From: Candidatus Neomicrothrix parvicella RN1
Lineage (GTDB): Bacteria > Actinomycetota > Acidimicrobiia > Acidimicrobiales > VFJN01
Assembly: GCA_945898515.1 (NCBI GenBank)
Contig: CAMDIH010000020.1
Location: 1-33,873 of the forward strand
Reading direction: 5' to 3'
Length of the DNA: 33,873 bases
This document shows positions 1-8,885 of the stretch, piece by piece. Under the pieces are notes generated by a model. That model did no database searches, was not told the DNA's origin, and saw only the letters and a program-made list of their open reading frames with translations. The position numbers and the translations under genes were made by a program. Within the stretch, counting starts at the first letter, position 1, and each line of letters starts with the position of its first letter.

Positions 1-57
1 CCCATCGGGCACCACACCAGACCCCTCCACCAGCGACGTGGTAGTCGGCACTCCCAT
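1..57 (-). CDS. 5' end of a gene running off the left edge (unidentified)
   Basis: On the minus strand an ATG at 57 opens a frame that stays open for all 19 visible codons to the window edge. A GAGGAG sequence at 68-73 lies 10 nt upstream, a plausible Shine-Dalgarno site. The visible residues begin MGVPTTTSLVEG and are too few to assign a family. The orientation matches the three genes behind it, so it would be the distal gene of that run. The reading frame is inferred from the ribosome site and openness only. An overlapping GTG frame is also open but sits too close to the GAGGAG. Confidence 0.4.
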   Translation of the reverse strand, partial: MGVPTTTSLVEGSGVVPDG

Positions 58-157
58 ACCCCACCCGCTCCTCGCTACCAGGGCCCTACACCCAACCCGC
101 CGTCCCCCAGAAGACTATTACAAGCCCAGGAAACCCCGGACGCGCCCCCATAAGGCC
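58..157. other. Short intergenic region
   Basis: This gap separates the small membrane protein from the partial gene at the edge. It contains in-frame stops on the minus strand and the GAGGAG site at 68-73. I see no RNA gene or convincing hairpin in it. Confidence 0.4.
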
Positions 158-580
158 CTAGCCACCCCCGCCCTTACCAAACGTCGTCGTATCCGGCAGC
201 AACACAACCTCAACTGCCCGACGATTCCCGCCATCGGAGCGATTCTTGACTAAAACGATGGAACCCTTCACCACATCATCCTGATCTCCACCCGTGAACA
301 CCGTTGCATCAGAAACCGCATACGTGCGGTCACCGGTGGAGGTCAACAACTCCACCGTGATCGAAGTATCAGTCACCGCACTCACCGTGCCCACCGGACG
401 GATATTCGTAACGTCGTCTATCACCCGCTGCTGCTCAACCTTCCAGCCCACCACGAAACCCAGCCCTACCCCCAGCAACAACCCCACGACCACCAGCCCC
501 ACCGACCCCAGCACACTCCGGCCACGCGATTCAGACACCCCATCAACACGTTCCTCACCCGGATCACCCACATCAGTCAT
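158..580 (-). CDS. Small membrane-anchored hypothetical protein
   Basis: A 140-residue protein. An acidic N-terminus of about 20 residues is followed by one strongly hydrophobic segment (about residues 22-46, rich in Gly, Val and Leu) ending in a Trp-Lys pair. The remaining 90 residues are Thr/Val-rich and look like a small beta-barrel (VGTVSAVTDTSITVEL, then FTGGDQDDVVKGSIVLVKNR). That pattern resembles DUF5666-type or OB-like extracytoplasmic domains, but this is inference. The tail ends in a run of Gly. The start is well supported by a consensus AAGGAGG seven nt upstream. It follows the GT-C-like gene in the same direction. Function unknown. Confidence 0.7.
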   Translation of the reverse strand: MTDVGDPGEERVDGVSESRGRSVLGSVGLVVVGLLLGVGLGFVVGWKVEQQRVIDDVTNIRPVGTVSAVTDTSITVELLTSTGDRTYAVSDATVFTGGDQDDVVKGSIVLVKNRSDGGNRRAVEVVLLPDTTTFGKGGGG

Positions 581-587
581 AATCGCG

Positions 588-594
588 CCTCCTT
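588..594 (-). promoter_or_regulatory. Strong Shine-Dalgarno site
   Basis: AAGGAGG on the minus strand lies 7 nt before the ATG at 580. It is the best ribosome-binding site seen in the window and fixes the start of the small membrane protein. Confidence 0.75.
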
Positions 595-651
595 GGATCT
601 CATTGGAACGTTTGGACCCTACCGAATAGGCGATCCCGAAGGAACAACCAA

Positions 652-2238
652 CTACGACAACAACGGCAACTCAACAAGCACAAATTCGTCATCTCGATAC
701 ACCACCAACCCCCCACCATTCCGCAGGTTCGCCACCAAACCACGATCCCGCCCATCTTGCGCATGGAGCAGCACGAAGCGCACCCGGTAGCGCCGCTGAA
801 TCTCACCTCGACGCTCCATGGACGTAGCCGGATCAAGGAATTCACGCTGAGCCCACAGCCGCTCATCCGCATCGGCCACGAAGGGACGGGCCACGCTGAG
901 GGCGAGCGTACGACCCGCCAGCGCCGGAATGACCCGGGTGTCGGCGGGTCGAGAGCCCACCACAACCTCGTTCGGTCCGACCCGACCCACCAGGAAGTCG
1001 TAGCGTTCATCAGGTCGGACCAACTCCTCGGACCCGCTGATCGACCCCGGCAGCAGCGGCCCTGGAACCATTCGGATGATCCCGCCGCGGGAGGTAGCCA
1101 GCCCCGCCACGAGCAGACCGACCAGCACCACCGCCCCGATGCGTTCTCCCCGGTTGGCGGAGCGCTCCGACCAGCTCGCCTCGATCCTTCCCACCCCATC
1201 GGCCAGGGCCATCACCAAAACCACCACGACGAACGCCAGCGCGCGTCCATAGGTGGACTTGTCCAGTACCGCTCCGACGGCGTACATCCCCAAGGCGCCC
1301 GTTAGCCACAGCCCTAGTAGGTCCAAGCGATCCTGTCGGGTCCTGCGCAACACCACCGCCAGGCCTAGCAACATGGGGAAAACACGCGGCAGCACATTGG
1401 TGTACATGGCCTGGTTCAGCGACTCCAACCCGGAGGACTCCGTCAACAACTGCGGTAGCGAGTAGTACGGCCACAGCAGACATAGCCCCAGCGCGAGCGC
1501 CAGTGCCGCCGCGAAGAAGGCCAACGAACGCAGACCGGCGCGCCAACTAATCGCCACACCGACGAGGGCGGGAACCAACCAGGAGGCCGACAGTGGGTGC
1601 ACCAGCACCACCGTTGCGGTGCCGATGGTTACCACCAGGAGGAGTGCGTAACGTCCTCCCCGCGAATACCGCACCGCGGCTACCAGTGTCATAAAACCCA
1701 CCGCCGTGGCGAACGTCGACGGGTACGGGGCGACAAAGCCAATCGAGTTGAGACCGAAGAACCCGCTGTACCGATAGGGAACGATGCCCCAAAGCGCCAA
1801 CAAGAACACGAGCGCCCAAAACGGCGCCCGGGCATTGTCGGTTACCTCCAGCACGAGCCGCTGCAGTGCTCCCAGCAGGAAGGCCACGTTGAGCATTGCC
1901 GCTACCGACAAGACCGCCACAGCCCCCCCACCGGGTGCTTGGCCCACCAGAGCCAGGGCAACGGTGTACGGAGAGAAGCCCGGGTGAGTAGCCGGCGACA
2001 GCAGTTGCGGATGGGTTGGATCGAACGGGTGCGCCATGAGTTCACGCACCACCGCCACGTGCTCCCACATGTCCGAGGACCATTGCCCGTTCAGGGTCTG
2101 TGAGCCGACGAGCACGAGAACCACCGCCGCCAACACGCCGTAGCGGTGGCGCCCCAGCCAGGTCTTCGTCGTCGTCCCGACTGGGCCCAGAACACCAACC
2201 GGGGCGTGGCTCTCCACCTCCGTTGGCGTCACCACCAC
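652..2238 (-). CDS. Polytopic membrane protein, GT-C glycosyltransferase-like
   Basis: A 528-residue protein with about ten hydrophobic segments between residues 30 and 380 and a soluble C-terminal part. Near the first loop it has SSDMWEHVAVVRELMAHPFDP, an acidic loop after the first membrane segment, as expected for GT-C lipid-linked sugar transferases. The C-terminal region has a phrase typical of those proteins (DTRVIPALAGRTLALS, then YRVRFVLLH). The family assignment is by pattern only and the substrate is unknown. The start is one of three consecutive GTG codons seven nt after the stop of the upstream gene, with no clear ribosome site, so translational coupling is likely. It probably acts in cell-surface glycan assembly. 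Confidence 0.65.
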   Translation of the reverse strand: MVVTPTEVESHAPVGVLGPVGTTTKTWLGRHRYGVLAAVVLVLVGSQTLNGQWSSDMWEHVAVVRELMAHPFDPTHPQLLSPATHPGFSPYTVALALVGQAPGGGAVAVLSVAAMLNVAFLLGALQRLVLEVTDNARAPFWALVFLLALWGIVPYRYSGFFGLNSIGFVAPYPSTFATAVGFMTLVAAVRYSRGGRYALLLVVTIGTATVVLVHPLSASWLVPALVGVAISWRAGLRSLAFFAAALALALGLCLLWPYYSLPQLLTESSGLESLNQAMYTNVLPRVFPMLLGLAVVLRRTRQDRLDLLGLWLTGALGMYAVGAVLDKSTYGRALAFVVVVLVMALADGVGRIEASWSERSANRGERIGAVVLVGLLVAGLATSRGGIIRMVPGPLLPGSISGSEELVRPDERYDFLVGRVGPNEVVVGSRPADTRVIPALAGRTLALSVARPFVADADERLWAQREFLDPATSMERRGEIQRRYRVRFVLLHAQDGRDRGLVANLRNGGGLVVYRDDEFVLVELPLLS

Positions 2239-2245
2239 GCGTGCA

Positions 2246-3538
2246 TCATGAATGCAGGTGGGTAGTGCAGGCCTCGCCGTCAGCCTCTAGACCAGCGAAC
2301 GGACCGCAAGGGCGCGGAATCAGCCACACATGCAACATGGGGGGAGTGACCGTCAGCGTGCCTGAGGAACAGACGCCGCCCACGGCAATGGCCACCACGA
2401 CATACCCCTCGAAGCAAAGATTGTCGTGCAGATGCCAGGAGGTGAGTTCGCCCGCCAACATCGGGATGTCGGCCATCGTCTGGCCCGGGTTGAGGATGTA
2501 CATCGCCGACACCACCTGCTTCGGCTCAGCGCCGTTCTTCTTGACCACGATCGACTCAATACGGGATGGATCCAACTCGATGCCGTCGTACAGGTACGAC
2601 CAGTTGACGAAATGCTCGAACCCAAAAGCGCCGCCATCACCGATGGATTGGTAACCAGCAGATTGCACGGCCTCTACCGTCGGGAAGGCGACCATGGCCG
2701 CAGTCACATCCTCGATCAGACTCACCGCAATGGCGCGCTCGGCGGCAGTCACTCGCGGATCATCCAGAGAGATGATGGGGCCGGTGGGCGACACCGTTCC
2801 CGAGTCGGTGTCGTGGCCATCGGCGTCATGACCAGCGGTGCCGTCACCAACGGTTCCGTGACCAGCGGTGCCGTCACCAACGGCGTCATGGCCAGCGGCG
2901 CCGTGAGCAGCGGTGCCGTCACCAACGGCGTCATGACCAACGGCGTCATGACCGGCGGTGCCCCGACCGGCGGTGTCCTGACCGGCGGTGCCCTGACCGG
3001 CGCTGTCCTGACCGGCGGTCAACTCGACGACACTGTCGGCATTACGTTGTGCCTCATTGATGGCTGGTACCGCCGCCACCAGGGCCACCACCGCCAGGGC
3101 ACGCGCCCAACCGGAGGTGACCATCCGGCGCGGTTCCGGTCGCCGGATGGTGCACAACGCCGCGAGAGCGCTGGTCGCCGCGAAGATGGCGGCGGTGAGG
3201 CCAGGTAAACCGGCGTTCGCTCCGCTGCCGGAGGAACCCACCACCGGAAGCCCTGCGGCCCAGCTGAACCCCCAGACCACCACGGCGATGCCGTTGAGGC
3301 ACAGACCCGTCATCCACACCCGCGACGACGGGTTCTCAAGCGCGGCGACGGCCCACCCCAGTTGAGCCACCGCGGCGGCCGCTAACAAAACAACCAGGCC
3401 GGGGTCGCCAGCACGGCCAACCACGACGGAGGCGTGGATCAACCCGGCGAGGACAGAACCACCAACGGCCAACAACGCCGAGGCCCGGATACCTCCAGAG
3501 GCGTTCGACGGCAGCGGGGGCGGCGAAATGGCGTTCAT
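2246..3538 (-). CDS. Membrane protein with pentapeptide-repeat linker and His-rich C-terminal domain
   Basis: A 430-residue protein in three parts. Residues 18-165 hold about five hydrophobic segments. Residues 176-245 are fourteen tandem pentapeptides of the form G-[HQDR]-[DG]-[TAS]-[AV]. Residues 255-430 form a soluble domain with SWHLHDNLCFEG, TPPMLHVWLIPRPCGPFAGLE and a terminal CTTHLH. The clustered His, Cys and Asp suggest metal binding; that is inference. I do not recognise the family with certainty. The ATG start has AAGGG five nt upstream. It heads a run of minus-strand genes that includes the GT-C-like protein, and it lies just past tRNA-Asn, at the edge of the housekeeping block. 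Confidence 0.7.
   Translation of the reverse strand: MNAISPPPLPSNASGGIRASALLAVGGSVLAGLIHASVVVGRAGDPGLVVLLAAAAVAQLGWAVAALENPSSRVWMTGLCLNGIAVVVWGFSWAAGLPVVGSSGSGANAGLPGLTAAIFAATSALAALCTIRRPEPRRMVTSGWARALAVVALVAAVPAINEAQRNADSVVELTAGQDSAGQGTAGQDTAGRGTAGHDAVGHDAVGDGTAAHGAAGHDAVGDGTAGHGTVGDGTAGHDADGHDTDSGTVSPTGPIISLDDPRVTAAERAIAVSLIEDVTAAMVAFPTVEAVQSAGYQSIGDGGAFGFEHFVNWSYLYDGIELDPSRIESIVVKKNGAEPKQVVSAMYILNPGQTMADIPMLAGELTSWHLHDNLCFEGYVVVAIAVGGVCSSGTLTVTPPMLHVWLIPRPCGPFAGLEADGEACTTHLHS
2804..3013 (-). repeat. 15-bp tandem repeat, about 14 imperfect copies
   Basis: Imperfect 15-bp units such as GGTGCCGTCACCAAC (plus strand) encode the pentapeptides GHDAV, GDGTA and GQDTA inside the 430-residue protein. 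Because the unit length is a multiple of three with few stop codons, other frames over this stretch are also open. The copies differ mostly at the second and third positions of the pentapeptide. Such arrays can change copy number by slippage without breaking the frame. Confidence 0.9.
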
Positions 3539-3543
3539 TGAGG

Positions 3544-3548
3544 CCCTT
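3544..3548 (-). promoter_or_regulatory. Ribosome-binding site of the repeat protein
   Basis: AAGGG on the minus strand, five nt before the ATG at 3538, supports that start. Confidence 0.5.
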
Positions 3549-3624
3549 CGTTTCAGTCGTCAAACCCTACCGCGGTCCCACGCCACCGGAGATCAGACCC
3601 GGGGTGCCGCAACCTGTTACCTAG

Positions 3625-3697
3625 CTCCGGGGGGGAGGCTCGAACTCCCGACAAATTGATTAACAGTCAATCGCTCTACCAGCTGAGCTACCCCGGA
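3625..3697 (-). tRNA. tRNA-Asn (GUU)
   Basis: A complete 73-nt cloverleaf can be folded by eye on the minus strand. The acceptor stem is TCCGGGG with CCCCGGA and the D arm is GCTC-AGCTGGTA-GAGC. The anticodon stem is ATTGA/TCAAT around the loop CTGTTAA (anticodon GTT). The T arm is GGGAG-TTCGAGC-CTCCC, followed by a discriminator G. The 3' CCA is not encoded (CTA follows), so it must be added by CCA transferase. It lies 59 bp beyond the rpoD stop in the same direction. Confidence 0.96.
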
Positions 3698-3756
3698 AGG
3701 GATTGTGAACAGTAGCGGGCGGGTCTCGCCGAGAGCCACCTCTTCACCCGACGGCA

Positions 3757-5106
3757 CTACTCGCCGTCGAGATAGTCCCTGAGTTTCTGGCTGCGCTGGG
3801 GGTGCCGGAGCTTGGCCAGCGTCTTCGATTCGATCTGACGGATGCGCTCTCTCGTGACGCCAAATTCCTTGCCCACTTCCTCCAGCGTGCGGGCTTGGCC
3901 GTCATCGAGGCCAAAGCGCAGGCGCATAACTGCCCGCTCTCGGTCGTTGAGGCCATCGAGTGCCGCGATCACGGCTCGATTGAGCATGCCCCGAGTGGCG
4001 GCATCACCCGGGGTCTCGGTGCCGTGATCCTCGATGAAGTCCGAAAAACTGGAATCCTCCTCGCTGCCCACCGGCGTATCCAGCGAAAGGGGATCGAGGT
4101 TGATGCGCTGAATCTCCCGAATACGGTCCTCGCTGAGGTCCACGGCGACGGCGAGTTCTTCCACGGTGGGCTCGCGCGTCAACTCCTGGGCCATCTCCCG
4201 TTGTATCCGGAGCACCCGGTTGATCAACTCCACCATGTGTACCGGTATGCGGATCGTGCGAGCCTGATCCGCAATGGAGCGGGTGATGGCCTGACGAATC
4301 CACCAGGTGGCGTAGGTGGAGAACTTGAACCCCTTCGTGTAGTCGAACCGCTCGACGGCCCGCATCAAGCCAAGGTTTCCCTCTTGGATGAGGTCGAGGA
4401 AGGCCATGTTCCGACCGACGTAGTGCTTGGCGATCGACACCACCAGGCGAAGGTTCGCCTCAATGATGACCTCGCGAGCATCATCCCCTCGGCGTACGGC
4501 TCGCTGGGCCGACCGGCGCTCGTCGAAGGAAAGGCTGGCGAGGTCACCCCCCGCCGCCAGATCAGCCAGCCGGGTCGCCGCCAGACCACCCACCTCGATG
4601 CGGCGGGCGTACTCCACCTCTTCGGGCCCGCTCAACAGTGGAACCCGGCCGATCTCCTTGAGATACATGCGCACGGGATCCGCACTACCCTCGCCCTGGT
4701 CGGACCCCGCCGTTGCCTTCAGGGTGCGGCGCCGGGCCGCCGCAGAGCGCGCCGGTCGCACACCGCCGAGTTCCGGACCGTCCTGCTCGAAGTCGCTCAG
4801 GGCATGCTGGGCATCGCCAACCATTTGGGCGGCCCCACGATCCTCAGGACCCGAGCGGACCGGAAGCGGAGCGGGGTCCGATGGCCCGTCATAGTGGTCA
4901 CGCACCGACTCATCGATGGTCACACCCGCTTGGGCTAGCCCAGCGCGCACCTCTTCGATCAACTCCGGTGTGAGATCGACCGCCCGCAGCACGAACAGCA
5001 CGTCGTCCATGCTGAGCGTGCCCGCTATGCGCCCTTTGTCTAGCAAGACCTGCAGATAGACCGCCGGGTCAGTCCATTGGCTCGCGGTCGGCATCGAGTT
5101 GGTCAC
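3757..5106 (-). CDS. rpoD: Principal RNA polymerase sigma factor (RpoD/SigA)
   Basis: About 449 residues with the full set of primary sigma regions. A region 1.1-like N-terminus is followed by a low-complexity linker and region 1.2 ([17 protein letters not shown]). Region 2 holds [34 protein letters not shown] and [13 protein letters not shown] for core binding, -10 recognition and melting. Region 3 follows, and region 4.2 has the helix-turn-helix [20 protein letters not shown]. The ORF track begins upstream at 5139. I prefer GTG 5106, because GGGGGGAG lies 9 nt before it but abuts the ATG at 5115 with no spacing. The start lies inside the dnaG 3' end, so the two are translationally coupled. 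This is the dnaG-rpoD macromolecular synthesis arrangement. Confidence 0.96.
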   Translation of the reverse strand: MTNSMPTASQWTDPAVYLQVLLDKGRIAGTLSMDDVLFVLRAVDLTPELIEEVRAGLAQAGVTIDESVRDHYDGPSDPAPLPVRSGPEDRGAAQMVGDAQHALSDFEQDGPELGGVRPARSAAARRRTLKATAGSDQGEGSADPVRMYLKEIGRVPLLSGPEEVEYARRIEVGGLAATRLADLAAGGDLASLSFDERRSAQRAVRRGDDAREVIIEANLRLVVSIAKHYVGRNMAFLDLIQEGNLGLMRAVERFDYTKGFKFSTYATWWIRQAITRSIADQARTIRIPVHMVELINRVLRIQREMAQELTREPTVEELAVAVDLSEDRIREIQRINLDPLSLDTPVGSEEDSSFSDFIEDHGTETPGDAATRGMLNRAVIAALDGLNDRERAVMRLRFGLDDGQARTLEEVGKEFGVTRERIRQIESKTLAKLRHPQRSQKLRDYLDGE

Positions 5107-6922
5107 TTCGCTCATCTCCCCCCGGCAGGCCAATGTCACCTTGCCCCCCCACGAAGGTTACCAACGCTTCCGCCGCCGTCCTAGCGGCAATTGGGTCACG
5201 GAGCTGGTCGATGATCCGAGTGAGCCATAACTGCTCAGCCAATAGGCTGGCGTCCTCCGGCGATGCCGCCACGCGCACGGCGAGTTGGGCCACCTCGCCA
5301 CGTGCTCGTTCGGTGAGAAATCGCACCACCGCATCAAACGGCTCGGCCTGGAGTTCCTCGGTGGCCAGTCGACCGAGGAGGTCCGCCACGCCCGGGTCAG
5401 CAGCGCTGAGGGCATCGGACACCGTGGGGTAAGCCATGAGCACCCGGAAGGTGGCGGCGTGAAGTTCGCTCGTAAACAACTCCTCGTAGCGCACCCATGG
5501 CTCCACCGCCGCCCACTGGTGGATCACGTGACGGAGTATCTCCAACTCGGGGCCATCGCGCTCATCGCGCGCCCGCGGCGGCGTGGCCCGCGATTCCAGC
5601 GCCGGGATGGGCCCGCGTCGCTCCCCCGGCCGTCGCCGGGGAGCGGGAGCGGGTTGGCGGAGCATCTCCCGAAGCTGGTCGTGCGACACCCGGGTGCGAC
5701 CGGCCACCTCCATCAGGTATTGATCTCGCACGAGGTCGCTCGGATGTTCTCGAATCACCTCAATCGCCGCTTCGGCCGCTCGCGCCCGCCCCTCCACCGT
5801 GGCGAGGTCGGCGGCGGTGAGCACCCGTTCAACCCGAAACTTGAGGAAGGGCACGGCTTCTTCCACGGCTCGGGCCAAACGGGCTGGATCGCTGGAGGCC
5901 AGATCGGCCGGATCGACCCCGGGAGGTAAATCGGCCACCGTCACTTCGATCTCGTGATCTTTTTCCCACTGGTAGAACCGCTCGGCGGCCGCCTGACCGG
6001 CGGAGTCGGCATCGAAGGACAACACCAACTTACGGGCGTAGCGCCGCAGCAGTTTTACGTGTTCCTCGGTAAGAGCGGTGCCGCAAGTGGCTACGGCGGC
6101 GGGGAATCCAGCCCGAGCGAAGCCGATCACGTCGGTGTACCCCTCGCACACGATGGCGCGGTCATCGGTCACGATGCGCGCCTTGGACCAGTTCAGGGCA
6201 TAGAGCAACTTCGATTTTTGGTACAGCGCCGTTTCGGGGGTGTTCTTGTACTTCGGTCCCTCTCCCCCGGGCATCACCCGTCCGCCGAAGCCCACGGCGT
6301 CGCCATTGGCGTCAAAGATTGGAAAGAGGATCCGGGCCCGGAAGGCATCGGTTTGCCGATCATGCCGATTGAGGTAGCCCAACCCTGAATCCCGAACGAT
6401 GTCGTCGGGAAGTTTGAGGGCCTTCACCAATTCGCTCCAACCCTCCGGGGCCCACCCCACTCGAAAGGCCCGCACTTCCTCACCACTCAAGCCCCGTTCC
6501 CGAAGGTACTTGCGGGCCACGGCGGCATCGGGGGCGGAGAGTAAACGCTGGTGGTACCACTCGACTGCTTGTTCCACGGCCGCCACGAGTTGATGGCGGC
6601 GTTGGCGCGACTCCCCTTCACTCTGGTCGGAGTAGCGCAGGGTGATGCCGGCCCAACCGGCCAGAAGCTCCACCGCCCCCACGAAGTCCAGGTGCTCCAC
6701 TTCTCGCACGAACGTGATCACATCGCCTCGCACCTGACAACCCCAGCAGCGGTACAGGCCGAGCTCCTGATTCACATTGAACGATGGCGTCTTCTCGCTG
6801 TGGAAGGGACAGAGGCCAACCCATCGCTGACCGGAGCGCCGCAACTGGGTGTACTTGGTGATGACCGCCACGATGTCGGTGGCCGCCCGGAGTGCTTGGA
6901 TGTCGTCGTCAACGATGCCCAT
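5069..6922 (-). CDS. dnaG: DNA primase
   Basis: 617 residues, normal length for DnaG, which makes RNA primers at the replication fork. The N-terminal CHC2 zinc finger has ligands C38, H41, C59 and C62 ([12 protein letters not shown], then YRCWGC). The RNA polymerase/TOPRIM core has [10 protein letters not shown] with the catalytic Glu and LSFDADSAG with the metal-binding DxD. The C-terminal part is the DnaB-interacting helical domain, poorly conserved as usual. The ATG at 6922 lies 14 nt inside the end of gluQRS, and the 3' end overlaps the rpoD start. Expression therefore depends on the upstream ppdK-terC-gluQRS transcript unless an internal promoter exists, which I do not see. Confidence 0.96.
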   Translation of the reverse strand: MGIVDDDIQALRAATDIVAVITKYTQLRRSGQRWVGLCPFHSEKTPSFNVNQELGLYRCWGCQVRGDVITFVREVEHLDFVGAVELLAGWAGITLRYSDQSEGESRQRRHQLVAAVEQAVEWYHQRLLSAPDAAVARKYLRERGLSGEEVRAFRVGWAPEGWSELVKALKLPDDIVRDSGLGYLNRHDRQTDAFRARILFPIFDANGDAVGFGGRVMPGGEGPKYKNTPETALYQKSKLLYALNWSKARIVTDDRAIVCEGYTDVIGFARAGFPAAVATCGTALTEEHVKLLRRYARKLVLSFDADSAGQAAAERFYQWEKDHEIEVTVADLPPGVDPADLASSDPARLARAVEEAVPFLKFRVERVLTAADLATVEGRARAAEAAIEVIREHPSDLVRDQYLMEVAGRTRVSHDQLREMLRQPAPAPRRRPGERRGPIPALESRATPPRARDERDGPELEILRHVIHQWAAVEPWVRYEELFTSELHAATFRVLMAYPTVSDALSAADPGVADLLGRLATEELQAEPFDAVVRFLTERARGEVAQLAVRVAASPEDASLLAEQLWLTRIIDQLRDPIAARTAAEALVTFVGGQGDIGLPGGDERSDQLDADREPMD

Positions 6923-7823
6923 TGAGCCCGAACGGTAGCGGGGCGGCGTCCGGCGGCATCTGCCCAGGGTCGAATCGCCCCAGGAGTTGGGCCATTGTCA
7001 CGATTTCATCGGGGCCCGCCAAACCCAGGCTGGCCGCCAAGCGCGACCGGACACGGCCGACGCCGATGCCCTCCGCGTCCAGATCGGCCAGCGTGACGGC
7101 TCCGTGGCGCTTGGCCAGGCGCTCGCCGTCGGATCCTCGCACCAGGGGGACATGGGCCCACTGGGGCCGGGGTCGGGCCAGAAGGTCGAGGAGCAACGCC
7201 TGGCTCGAGGTGGCCGCTAGGAGATCATCGCCGCGCACCACCTCGGCCACCTGCTGATCGTCGTCATCCACCACCACGGCGAGGTGATAGGCCGCCACCC
7301 CGTCATTGCGCCGCAGCACGATGTCATCCACGCGTTGAGTCACCGCGCCACGCCAACGGTCAATGATGGTTACCGCCTCTCCCTCGCTCCGCAGACGCCA
7401 GGCCGCAGGGGTGCCCGCGTGCACCCGGTGGGCCGCTTCGTCGGCGCTGAGGGACCGACAGGTGCCGGGGTAGGAACCGGGTATTCCGTGCGGCGCCACC
7501 GTGGCTTCCCGCACCTCGCGCCGACTACAGAAGCAGGGGTAGGTGAGATCGCGCCGGGCTAGGTCCTGCAGCACAGCCTGGTGCTCACCGGCGCGCTGCG
7601 ATTGCCGCACCACCGGTCCATCCCAGTCCAGGCCAAGGGCAGCGAGGTCGGCGAGTTGGGTCACCTCATGCTCTCGCCGACTGGTGATCGGGTCGAGATC
7701 CTCGATGCGCACAATGAACCGACTGTGGTCGCTGCGGGCACACAGCCAGGCCACCATCGCCGTACGCAGGTTCCCGAGGTGCAGTGGTCCCGACGGACTC
7801 GGCGCGAAGCGGCCGGTGGGCAC
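6909..7823 (-). CDS. gluQ: Glutamyl-Q tRNA(Asp) synthetase
   Basis: 304 residues, the length of GluQRS rather than full GluRS. It lacks the anticodon-binding domain. GluQRS attaches glutamate to queuosine at the wobble position of tRNA-Asp. The class I HIGH-type motif is HLGN (residues 15-18) and the KMSKS-type motif is LAKRHG (near 236-241). Zinc ligands C97, C99, Y118 and C122 match the CxC...YxxxC pattern of the family, which separates it from a truncated GluRS. The GTG start is six nt after the terC stop. Its position directly upstream of dnaG, with overlap, is unusual; in proteobacteria it is often next to dksA. Confidence 0.88.
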   Translation of the reverse strand: MPTGRFAPSPSGPLHLGNLRTAMVAWLCARSDHSRFIVRIEDLDPITSRREHEVTQLADLAALGLDWDGPVVRQSQRAGEHQAVLQDLARRDLTYPCFCSRREVREATVAPHGIPGSYPGTCRSLSADEAAHRVHAGTPAAWRLRSEGEAVTIIDRWRGAVTQRVDDIVLRRNDGVAAYHLAVVVDDDDQQVAEVVRGDDLLAATSSQALLLDLLARPRPQWAHVPLVRGSDGERLAKRHGAVTLADLDAEGIGVGRVRSRLAASLGLAGPDEIVTMAQLLGRFDPGQMPPDAAPLPFGLNGHR

Positions 7824-7829
7824 CGAGGG

Positions 7830-8885
7830 CTAGTCCTTGGCGGTGGGTTCGTCACCGACGAGGCCTTGGCCTTCGCCTAGTTGGTCGTCGAGCGCATCGC
7901 CGGGCCCGTCGGCGTCGGGGCGGTCGAACTTGACCGACGCAATCATGGACACCGTCAGCACCAACACAATCGTCCCCAACGACCACGCGGTGGGCACGTG
8001 ATACCACGGTGACACCAGCATCTTCAGGCCCACCAGAGCCAGGATGACGGCCAACCCGGGCTGGAGGTAGCGGAACTTCTCCCGGGCCCCGGCGAGAACG
8101 AAGTACAGCGCCCGCAACCCAAGGATGGCAAAGGCGTTGGACGAAAAGATGATGAAGGCGTTTTCGCTCACGCCCAACACGGCGGGAATCGAGTCGAGGG
8201 CAAAGATCAAATCGCTCGTCTCAATCACGACGAGCACGGAGAAAAGTGGCGTGGCCAACCTCTTCCCGTTGGCCACGGTGAACAACGACTGACCGTGATA
8301 TTCGGTGGTGGAGGGCACTCGGCGCTGAATGAACTTCAACATCGGATTGTTCTCGGGATGTACCTCTTCGTCCTTGTGTTGCATAAGGCGAACGGCCGTG
8401 AAAATAAGGAATCCTCCGAAAATGAAGAGGACCCACTCGAAGCGCTCGACCAACTCCACGCCCACCAAAATGAAGAAGAAGCGCATCACCAAGGCCCCGA
8501 ATACGCCCCAGAACAGCACCCGAAACTGATAAGCGGCCGGCACCGCGAAGTACTGCAGAATCACTGCCCAAACGAACACGTTGTCTACCGAGAGGCTCTT
8601 CTCGATGAGGTAGGCCGAGATGTACTCCCCCGCCGCCTCCCCGCCCCAGGCTCCCCACACCACGAACGTGAAGGACACCCCAATGGAGATCCACACGGCC
8701 GATTCGATCGCGGCCTCCTTCACGCTGATCACGTGCTCTTTGCGGTGCAGCAGGAGCAGGTCAGCGAGAAGCAACACGGAGATCGTGGCCAGAAAGGCAA
8801 CCCAGGTCCATAGCGGCACTGAGAAACTGCTGAAGTCGCTGGTGCTGGTACTGCTCTCGGCGACGAAACCTACGGCGGCGATCAT
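7830..8885 (-). CDS. TerC-family integral membrane protein
   Basis: 351 residues with about eight or nine hydrophobic segments. The TerC signature segments are present: YLIEKSLSVDNVFVWAVILQYF with the conserved Asp-Asn, and VVIETSDLIFALDSIPAVLGVS. These acidic intramembrane residues are thought to handle metal ions; family members include tellurium-resistance TerC and Alx/MeeY-type manganese exporters. The C-terminal tail is hydrophilic and acidic (DRPDADGPGDALDDQ). Its ATG overlaps the ppdK stop as ATGA, so it is coupled to ppdK. No other ter genes are nearby, so tellurite resistance should not be assumed. A manganese or redox-related role is more likely, by inference. Confidence 0.88.
   Translation of the reverse strand: MIAAVGFVAESSTSTSDFSSFSVPLWTWVAFLATISVLLLADLLLLHRKEHVISVKEAAIESAVWISIGVSFTFVVWGAWGGEAAGEYISAYLIEKSLSVDNVFVWAVILQYFAVPAAYQFRVLFWGVFGALVMRFFFILVGVELVERFEWVLFIFGGFLIFTAVRLMQHKDEEVHPENNPMLKFIQRRVPSTTEYHGQSLFTVANGKRLATPLFSVLVVIETSDLIFALDSIPAVLGVSENAFIIFSSNAFAILGLRALYFVLAGAREKFRYLQPGLAVILALVGLKMLVSPWYHVPTAWSLGTIVLVLTVSMIASVKFDRPDADGPGDALDDQLGEGQGLVGDEPTAKD

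Noticed and set aside
2804-3013. Repeat array as a CRISPR
   Set aside because: Units are 15 bp, contiguous, without spacers, and in frame within a coding gene.
2426-3208. 260-aa plus-strand ORF over the pentapeptide repeat
   Set aside because: The 15-bp repeat keeps several frames open. The minus-strand frame continues into real membrane segments and a conserved-looking domain, so it is the coding one.
3802-4938. 378-aa plus-strand ORF opposite rpoD
   Set aside because: It is fully antisense to a clear sigma factor gene, and its sequence shows no domain. It is open because of high-GC third positions.
7830-8885. TerC as a tellurite-resistance operon
   Set aside because: No terA, terB, terD, terE or terZ gene is nearby, and the gene sits in a housekeeping run.
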